Shown piece after piece: positions 57,094 to 64,000 of a stretch of 64,000 nucleotides of DNA. The notes beneath the pieces are model-generated. The model did no database searches. It was not told the DNA's origin and saw only the letters and a program-made list of their open reading frames with translations. How positions within the stretch are numbered: position 1 is the first letter of the stretch; each line of letters opens with the position of its first letter. A program made the translations under genes and the position numbers. This DNA is from Gordius sp. MW1. Lineage: Eukaryota; Nematomorpha; Gordioida; Gordea; Gordiidae. The stretch covers positions 17,223,245 to 17,287,244 of the forward strand of contig OZ038528.1 of assembly GCA_964036665.1 (NCBI GenBank), written 5' to 3'.

Positions 57094-57630
57094 TCAGTCA
57101 TGCACGGCTTGCCTCTCAGCAACCGCGCCTCCATGACCGACCTGTCTCACTCCTCTATCAGTACCGTTATTATCGTATTGATTATGAAAATTACAACAAT
57201 TAGGTTTAAACGGACGTTGATAATTGTCCTCATTAACTCGGTAACTGTTTGGAAAACCGTCATTTTTAGTATAAAAGTTCGGAGTTTTAAAATAATTATT
57301 ATCTCGGTTTCGGAAACCACCAGGGTAACTGAAATCGGGATTATGAATATCTCTCCTATCGTTATAATTAGGTTTATTTCTTAGGCAGTCAACACTTTTA
57401 TGACCTCTTCTATGGCATCGATAACACCTCAATGTTTTTAAAACAAATACCTTCTCAACTCTCCTAACCTTATAGAGAATATAAATTAATATAAACGACA
57501 AACTAATTAACGCGATCAATATTTTATCCGCGCATAAGTAATTGAAAAAATTAATAGCAATTGAAGGTGCGAAGAACGAAAAAACATTTGCTAGTAATAT
57601 ATATATATGTAAATAATAAAACGTAAACAC
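57094..57630 (-). pseudogene. gag remnant with CCHC zinc knuckle
   Basis: CYRCHRRGHKSVDC is a classical retroviral CX2CX4HX4C knuckle, followed by an N/Y/R-rich tail ending VRQVGHGGAVAERQAVHD. Upstream residues are hydrophobic and do not look like capsid. HINE-R starts ~30 bp beyond the first methionine, and no capsid coding is seen on its far side. Confidence 0.6.
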
Positions 57631-57658
57631 TTTATTAAAACTCCATCAAATATATATA

Positions 57659-59560
57659 ATCTCGGGCCTTCGGCCCTCGTGGGAAGGGGGAGAAGGGAAG
57701 GGAAGAGGGGAAGGGAAGAGGGGAAGGGAAGGGGGGACGACTCATCTGTACTTCGTATAAATGTATCATATTTGCTATGCAATTTATGGGCGAGAAAGGT
57801 GGGAAGGGGCGAGAATGCCTATAGGGGGGTATTAAATGCCTAATGATTAATAAATTATTTATACAAATTTTCCATTATAGGCAAAATGTAATAACGGCAA
57901 AACGTAATATAGGCAAGGGTTAGATTTAGTGTTTGCATCTAGTTGCGTATTACATTAGTTTTTATGGCCTTTAGTGATTATGGGTCTAACAAACATTATA
58001 TTATAAAACAACACAATGTTAAGAATTTGCAGAATTGTTGGGAGAAATTTTTTGTTGAATTTGAACAATTTTTAATTAAAAAAATCAAAAATTTGGCCAA
58101 TGGTCACTTTTTCTCTATTGGTCAGTACCCACAGATACTCTATAAGTCAATGATAGCCAAAAAAACGGAAAAAAAAATTTTCGAAACACATTTTGGCCAA
58201 TGGTCATTTTTTTCCATTGGTCAGCAGCCAGGACACGGTAAAAGTGGATATAAATTCATAATAGTAAAAAAAAAACGAAAAAAAAAATTTCGAATCACAT
58301 TTTGGCCAATGGTCATTTTTTTCCATTGGTCAGCAGGCAGGACACGGTAAAAGTGGATATAAATTTATAATAGTCAAAATAAACGAAAAAACAATTTTCG
58401 AATCATATTTTGGTCAATGGTCATTTTATTCCATTGGTCAGCAGCCTGCGGACGGCCAAAAAGTCATAATAGCAATGGTAGGAACAGGAACAATCATAAT
58501 AGTCAAAAAAAAACGAAAAAAATAATTTCGATTCACATTTTGGCCAATGGTCATTTTTTCCATTGGTCAGCAGCCAACGGACGGCCAAAAAGTCATAATA
58601 GCAATGGTAGTAACAGGAACAATCATAATAGTAAAAAAAAACGAAAAAATAAACTCGGATTCACATTTTGGCCAATGGTCATTTTTTTCATTGGTCAGCA
58701 GCCAGCGGACGGCCAAAAAGTCTTATTATCAATGATAGTAACAAGAACAATCATAAGAGTCAAAAAAAACTCCGGGATTCTAACCCCAAAACTAGTTAAA
58801 TTGCATAGCAATTAGAAGTAAACATCTTTTATTTACGTTTATTATATAACATTGGTCAGCAGCCAGCGGACGGCCAAAAAGTCATAATAGCAATGGTAGA
58901 AACAGGAACAATCATAATAGTCAAAAAAAAACGAAAAAAATAATTTCGATTCACATTTTGGCCAATGGTCATTTTTTTCATTGGTCAGCAGCCAGCGGAC
59001 GGCCAAAAATTCTTATTATCAATGATAGTAACAAGAACAATCATAAGAGTCAAAAAAAACTCCGGGATTCTAACCCCAAAACTAGTTAAATTACATAGCA
59101 ATTAAAAAGTAAACAACTTTTATTTATGTTTATTATATAACTAGTTAAATTGCATAGCATTAAAAGTAAACAACTTTTATCTATGTTTATTATATAACAA
59201 AAACTAGTTAAATTGCATAGCAATTAAAAGTAAACAACTTTTATTTATGCTTATTATATAACTAGTTAAATTGCATAGCAATTAAAAGTAAACAACTTTT
59301 ATTTATGTTTATATAATAGATAATTTAACAAATCTTATATATAACACAGCGAGGGAGATAGAGATGAGGGGTGGGGCACCTCTTATGCATAGCAATTAAA
59401 AATAACACAGCGAGGGAGATAGAGATGAGGGGTGGGGCACTCTTTCTCATGCATAGCAATTAAAAATCGATAACCTAATATACCCAATGCAAATAGATAG
59501 GGAGGGTAACGGACAACGGACAACCAAAAACGAGCCCATAAATTGCATAGCAATTAATAT
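57659..59560 (-). mobile_element. HINE-R: Helentron-like element inside the gypsy leader
   Basis: It is the inverted counterpart of HINE-L (6,838-8,735). Hairpin GGGCCTTCGGCCC at 57,663-57,675, subterminal ATTTGCTATGCAATTTATGG at 57,769, and terminal CCCATAAATTGCATAGCAAT at 59,535. The CCAATGG array (58,090-59,050) and the ~60-bp array (59,060-59,330) are also present. It interrupts the LTR element, so it inserted after it. No coding. Confidence 0.68.
58090..59050 (-). repeat. CCAATGG/CCATTGG hairpin repeat array of HINE-R
   Basis: Eight or so monomers of ~105-130 bp, each with GGCCAATGGTCATTTTTTCC and ATTGGTCAGCAGCC. It corresponds to 7,370-8,310 in inverted orientation, with a different order of monomer variants. 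Confidence 0.8.
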
Positions 59561-59906
59561 ATCATAATAACTTATCACACCAAAAAAAACTTTAAACTAA
59601 ATCAAGCAATATATAATTGGATTAAATGGTTGCACTTAAAATTCTAATCAAAAAAATTCTAAACGAAACAAATTGCAGGCAAAGATAAAAGAATAGAAAT
59701 ATAATTACAATTAAACAAAATAGATGCATTATGTGAATTCTATTTACCTTTTTATTCTTTTTGATTTTGTTTTGTAGATTTAATTTTGCCTATTGTATAC
59801 GAATGTCTCGCCGCCAATACTTGATAATCTTGTTTCGAACTTTTCGGAAAATTGATACGATGTGTTCTATATCTTGAGGGTCCGGTTGGGTAACTTCTGA
59901 CGCCGC
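59561..59906 (-). other. 5' leader of the minus-strand gypsy element
   Basis: It lies between the 5' LTR and HINE-R. On the minus strand the LTR is followed by GCGGCGTCAGAAGTTACCC, the place of the primer-binding site. A frame from within the LTR (60,036-59,752) runs across it but has no family resemblance. Confidence 0.55.
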
Positions 59907-60121
59907 TAAGATGGCCTCCAAATTTACTAACTAACGCGAAGGCCATTAAAAGGCTCAACGAAAAGGCAGTTAAAACCAGTAAGCGCTTGAGATGGGTAAT
60001 AAAATCATAAAATCTTATCCTGGTGACAAAAGCCAATCGGAAAAGTAGTTAAAACCAGTAAGCGAGGGGGGGGGGTATAGGGGAAAAGAAACCGACTACG
60101 AAAACGGTGTGAAACACCACA
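59907..60121 (-). repeat. 5' LTR
   Basis: It is nearly identical to 52,697-52,913. Its right border is followed by the target duplication GTTGT (60122-60126). Confidence 0.92.
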
Positions 60122-60126
60122 GTTGT

Positions 60127-60928
60127 TTAACTTGGCTTTTTAATAATCACTATAACTTATAAGGGTTGGCTGGCTTCTGTAGAAGTCTTTATTTTGCTTT
60201 CGCATATAATTAGCTAATGACCACTGGTTGTCTTTAATTTTTTAACCTCCCCCAAACACAAATTTCATTTTTGCTTTTGGGCCTGACTGATTACCTTAAT
60301 ATATATATTTTTTGGCAATTTGTTGCTTTATAACGAATAATTACGAAACTGGCTGAATAATTCCCTGCAAATTAATGATGACCGTTGCTTACTTAGTCTT
60401 TATTTTACCCTGGCCCGAGAGAAAAATCCTTGTTAATTGCTACTTTTTTGCTGTTTATTTTGTTCATAATTTTTTTTGGCAACTTGTATAGACTGTTGCT
60501 TTATGACGGATTAATGCGAAATTGGCTAAATTATTCCGTGCAAATTAATTATCTAATTATTTCATAAATTCACTTAAAAGAGAAATGTAAGATTCACTTT
60601 AATAGATAATTTAAAATGTAGATGGCAGTATAAAGGATAATTTTAATTCGGAAATATTTATTCTCTTTATTGGAGTATAATTCTAAATAACCCAAATAAA
60701 AATTTTTATTATAACATTCTTAAATAAAATAGATAGATGGAATAGCCCATCATTACAAAAATTTCTTAGCCCCATACTTTTTAAAAGAAGGGAGGGAGCA
60801 GTCTATTAAATGGATTAATCTAAACCCACATTTAGGTTAAAATAATAATTTAGCCATGTTTGTTCCCCTTTTTATTCAATATATATATGGATACGATAAC
60901 TATAGACATTCAAAAGTCATCGCCATTT
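60127..60928. other. Spacer with an imperfect ~165-bp direct repeat
   Basis: TTTTTTGGCAA(T/C)TTG...TTGCTTTATAACGAATAATT at about 60,308 recurs at about 60,471 with substitutions. Nothing else is recognised. Confidence 0.5.
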
Positions 60929-61712
60929 GATAGCGTCCTCACTAAAAGAAGCCCGTTTTGCTACAAAGATCGATATGAAATCCGCTTTTTTCTCTATTCC
61001 CCTTGACCCAGCGATCAGTCACTTGTTCGGCTTCAAAGTGGGAAGACGAAAATATTGTTACAACGTCCTGCCTATGGGAGCAAGCTTCTCCCCCTACGTG
61101 TTACAGCAGATAATGCTTGACCTGTGTGCGAAATCGGTCACCACTTGTAGGTACAACGTGTACCTCGACGATGTATTGATCTATGGGCCTACATACGAAA
61201 TTGTCCGAGCCAACACTCAATCTTTCCAAAGGCTGTGCTCGAAATGGAATCTCTCTATTAACCCCCGCAAATCGATCCTTACACCCGTACAGGAGCTGTC
61301 ATACTTGGGTATCGATATCAACCTCATACGTCACACGCTCAATATCAATGACAAGTTCTTCGAAAAAATAGATGCTGCGTCTAGAATCATGTCCCACTTT
61401 ACAACCACAAACACAAAACCACACCCCCTAGTGACACAAATATGCCTAGGAATCCTCACGCATTACATATACATGGTGACAGGATGGTCCAAATATATGT
61501 CCCCTTGGTACAACTTATTCTTAAGCGACAACCCGGTCCCATTCAATACCAGGTGGATGACAATCAAGCTAATGGAATTACGAGAGGCCCTTACCTTCCC
61601 ACTACCCATGCAATTGACCTTTTCCCACGTTGTTTCCGCGGATGCCTCAACAAAATACCTGGGAATATCCTTTCGAGGTCACAACATGTCAATTACCAAG
61701 GCAGACGCGATG
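60929..61712 (+). pseudogene. Inverted RT copy plus RNase H fragment
   Basis: The plus-strand frame has RT motifs ATKIDMKSAFFSIPL, LPMGASFSPYVLQQ and catalytic YLDDVLIYG, then LGIDIN. It is truncated at the 5' side. Unlike the minus-strand copy it continues past RT into a tether and VSADASTKYLGISF, an RNase H-like first motif. It then runs into its own mirror image at 61,713. Bases 60,929-61,504 are the left arm of the palindrome. Confidence 0.82.
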
Positions 61713-62288
61713 GGGGACATATATTTGGACCATCCTGTCACCATGTATATGTAATGCGTGAGGATTCCTAGGCATATTTGTGTCACTAGGGGGTGTGGTT
61801 TTGTGTTTGTGGTTGTAAAGTGGGACATGATTCTAGACGCAGCATCTATTTTTTCGAAGAACTTGTCATTGATATTGAGCGTGTGACGTATGAGGTTGAT
61901 ATCGATACCCAAGTATGACAGCTCCTGTACGGGTGTAAGGATCGATTTGCGGGGGTTAATAGAGAGATTCCATTTCGAGCACAGCCTTTGGAAAGATTGA
62001 GTGTTGGCTCGGACAATTTCGTATGTAGGCCCATAGATCAATACATCGTCGAGGTACACGTTGTACCTACAAGTGGTGACCGATTTCGCACACAGGTCAA
62101 GCATTATCTGCTGTAACACGTAGGGGGAGAAGCTTGCTCTCATAGGCAGGACGTTGTAACAATATTTTCGTCTTCCCACTTTGAAGCCGAACAAGTGACT
62201 GATCGCTGGGTCAAGGGGAATAGAGAAAAAAGCGGATTTCATATCGATCTTTGTAGCAAAACGGGCTTCTTTTAGTGAGGACGCTATC
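60929..62288. repeat. 576-bp near-perfect inverted duplication of RT
   Basis: Arms 60,929-61,504 and 61,713-62,288 have equal length and differ by a single base that I noticed (G against A in the codon after the LPM motif, about 61,078 and 62,139). The spacer is 208 bp. Arm borders are abrupt (GATAGCGTCC outside, GTCCCC inside). Confidence 0.92.
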
Positions 62289-62959
62289 AATGGGATGGAT
62301 TTGAGGGAAAACGGGTATTTTATGAAGTTGCGTGAGACTGTACCCAGGTCAGCTATTAGTCTAGGGCTTCCATCACTCTTCGGGATGAAGTACATTGAGG
62401 ATGGGATTGTTGTAGAAGACTCTCTAACCACTTGAGAATCGACCACTTCGTATGCTAGCTGTCTATGTTCCCGAGAAATAGGGTGCACCCGGGTTGGTAC
62501 GAAGTATTTTCTTCCATTCGAGGTTATTGCCATTCTATCGTACAGCGGCTTGAAACCATGACGTGCCACTTTGTTTGTGAAGGAAGATTGTGAACGATGA
62601 GGTTTAAGGATGGTAGTTTCGATGTTTAACGGATGAGTGAAGGTGGAGTGAGAAAAGTTAACGATTAAGATTTGGGGAAAAAGAGGGATATTGGATGGTT
62701 CGCTGATGATTGGTGGATCCTCGCCGTCAGGACCCACCACCGTCCAATCATTTTGGAGATGTTCCGGCACATTAGCTGGAGAGGGTGGCGACGTGGTAAA
62801 GGGCGGATCGGGCTCCTCTACCTCCGGACCATTGTCAGGGGAGATCGTGTTTAGGGCGAGACTCCTGGCTATCGAGGTGATGTTAGTTAGCCAGCCAGGA
62901 ATCCGTTCGTCTCCCTCTGACCTCAGCGGGTATACACCACTGCTGAGGGTCGCCGCCAC
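61713..62959 (-). pseudogene. Retroelement pol: N-terminal region and reverse transcriptase
   Basis: Upstream of RT are ~150 residues, P/E-rich then basic, without a D(S/T)G protease motif. Next come STTIPSSMYFIPKSDGSPRL and ADLGTVSRNFIKYPFSLKSI, then the RT block with YLDDVLIYG. The frame runs off into the inverted spacer before RNase H. Absence of protease and the form of the RT fit a DIRS-like element better than Ty3/gypsy, but the clade is unresolved. No tyrosine recombinase or integrase lies in the window. The start at 62,959 is a GTG; the frame is open further upstream, so the true start is uncertain. Confidence 0.75.
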
Positions 62960-63118
62960 CTTCCGGACGTGGGATCGCTCCCTACGTCCTATCCTCTGAC
63001 GCCCCTTTCTTTCTTGCCGGGGGCGCCCTTCTTTGATTCTGAGGTCGACCAGTCGAACGAAAGGAACTTGCTTGTTCCGTGTATTCTGCTCGGGGCCTGG
63101 TGTATGTTCTGTGTGTAT

Positions 63119-63895
63119 TTACGGGTTCCGTGTATGACCCAAGTCCATTTCTCTCCGCCCAGTCTTTGGATTTTCCTGTGACTGCCTGCCACCCGTAGTA
63201 TGTTGCCAATGCGAGGGTCTTACTCTATCCGAGAACTTATCGATAGTATCATCAAAGCAGTCTATCGATTCCCCCATTGATAACAGGAACTCGGCCTCAT
63301 GGCGTTGGTATGGCGGGATTGAAGGATTCTTGTCGCAGGCTTCTTTGAGGGCCTTCAGCCTTTTCTTGAGAAGTTCGACGTTAGTAGGTTCCATGGTAGG
63401 GGAACATTTTGCCTTTTCAATGTCAATGATTCTTTTGAGTTCCGCGTCTGTCAACATATGCATCTTTGCTGGTTGCGACGGCCCCCAATGCGTGAGATCC
63501 TCAGCGGATTCATAAACATGGGATGATGTGGCTTGTGCTCCGCCCGTCATGGGTCTTGTTTCTCTGCTGGCGGGTCCGGGCAAGCGTGACTCCAGCAACG
63601 CTTCCATGCGGTTCATTTTCGAGGCCCAGCCGGCAATCAATGAGTGCAGCTGATAAGCCGATGGTATTGATTCCTTTTCAGGCGTCTTTAGGGGTGAGAT
63701 AATGGCCTCCGTAACCACTTCTGACTCCGTGAGGACCTTGTCTGTTTGCCCAGGCGGTATATAGTTATTCAGGAACAACGTCTGCGAAAACATGTCCGTC
63801 ATTGGGATGATGGTTTGGACCGTTGACACGGAGGAGGTACCAGGGGTGATGTAGGTAAGAGTAGTCATCGTGATCTCTCTCTTTCCTCTTGGCAT
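63119..63895 (-). CDS. Gag-like ORF1 of the RT element
   Basis: A 258-residue frame precedes pol on the same strand. It has an S/T-rich start, a helical middle (LHSLIAGWASKMNRMEALLE; DAELKRIIDIEKAKCS) and a charged segment (LLKKRLKALKEACDKNPSIP). No zinc knuckle is visible. Position before pol and helix content suggest a Gag-like structural protein; I do not recognise a defined family. The frame ends ~160 bp before the listed pol start, so frameshifting or separate initiation would be needed. The first ATG may lie slightly downstream of the true start. Confidence 0.6.
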   Translation of the reverse strand: MPRGKREITMTTLTYITPGTSSVSTVQTIIPMTDMFSQTLFLNNYIPPGQTDKVLTESEVVTEAIISPLKTPEKESIPSAYQLHSLIAGWASKMNRMEALLESRLPGPASRETRPMTGGAQATSSHVYESAEDLTHWGPSQPAKMHMLTDAELKRIIDIEKAKCSPTMEPTNVELLKKRLKALKEACDKNPSIPPYQRHEAEFLLSMGESIDCFDDTIDKFSDRVRPSHWQHTTGGRQSQENPKTGRREMDLGHTRNP

Positions 63896-64000
63896 AAGGC
63901 AAGGGAAGGGGGGTTAGTTATATGGGGAAGTAGGGAATTGGGCAAGGTAAAAACAGGGGGGAATTCCTGATGTGGCTAATAGTAGTTCCGCACAAAAATT
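63896..64000. other. Upstream leader of the RT element, cut by the window edge
   Basis: Only ~100 bp remain. No LTR or terminal repeat can be judged here. Confidence 0.4.

Larger units (their letters stand above)
52697..60121 (-). mobile_element. Young Ty3/gypsy LTR retrotransposon, interrupted by HINE-R
   Basis: LTRs of ~216 bp at both ends, read TGTGGTGTTTCACA...GGCCATCTTA on the minus strand, differ at only a few positions. The 5-bp duplication GTTGT flanks the element (52692-52696 and 60122-60126). A polypurine tract AAAGGGGGAGG precedes the 3' LTR. Zinc-knuckle gag remnant, protease, RT, RNase H and integrase follow on the minus strand. The leader contains the Helentron-like insertion 57,659-59,560. 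An additional ORF lies between integrase and the 3' LTR. No capsid domain was recognised. Confidence 0.9.

Noticed and set aside
57943-58815. Frames in HINE-R, with counterparts at 7,626-8,462
   Set aside because: They are read across tandem monomers and change with each indel; no domain is present.
59752-60036. Hydrophobic minus-strand frame across the 5' LTR and leader
   Set aside because: It starts inside the LTR and shows no Gag or Env feature; likely incidental.

Overview
The window is AT-rich nuclear DNA from an animal, most likely an arthropod or a close protostome relative. It has one spliced host gene, an animal-type Pumilio, and the rest is dominated by transposable elements. The Helitrons begin TCTTATATATAAAAATG or TCTATCTAATATATAAAATTCTCG and end in a hairpin plus CTAG; as I know them, these forms are common in arthropod genomes. 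The species cannot be fixed from sequence alone.

Layout. 1-13.5 kb is stacked mobile elements. Helitron A is interrupted by a decayed hAT element whose empty site is preserved in sister copies. A second Helitron is joined head-to-tail to it, followed by a pogo-like MITE and a probable MULE-type element with a 10-bp target duplication. Next come a truncated Helitron start, a Helentron-like tandem-repeat element (HINE-L), a foldback MITE, a third Helitron carrying a non-LTR retrotransposon fragment, and a second HINE (HINE-M) with tRNA-like modules.

13.9-39.2 kb holds the Pumilio gene on the minus strand. I reconstructed 16 coding exons (39,245 down to 15,568) whose splice phases all agree. 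They sum to 4,230 nt, or 1,409 codons plus stop. The N-terminal ~1,000 residues are Q/N/A/S-rich and disordered. The last four exons encode eight PUF repeats with the residues that read UGUANAUA. The presumed 3' UTR carries two such sites, so self-regulation is possible. A ~13-kb first intron and several smaller introns hold short hAT MITEs.

40.9-45.6 kb is a 4.65-kb hAT-type element with a perfect 8-bp target duplication. Its arms are mirror-image arrays of a ~60-bp minisatellite made of long G and C runs. 45.8-50.7 kb is a satellite and a Ty3/gypsy (Mag/K02A2.6-like) element with decayed pol. 51.1-52.1 kb is a 292-bp satellite.

52.7-60.1 kb is a younger minus-strand Ty3/gypsy element (5-bp target duplication GTTGT, near-identical ~216-bp LTRs, one frameshift in pol). 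It has an extra GC-rich zinc-knuckle ORF 3' of integrase, and its leader is interrupted by HINE-R. 60.9-63.9 kb is an LTR/DIRS-like retroelement with a gag-like ORF and a reverse transcriptase. The RT region has been duplicated as a 576-bp near-perfect palindrome.

The only cellular gene I can support is Pumilio. The most unusual structures are the mirrored G/C minisatellite hAT element, the RT palindrome, the tRNA-like modules inside the Helentron-like family, and the extra zinc-knuckle ORF. All element identities come from motifs and terminal architecture read by eye; no database search was run.
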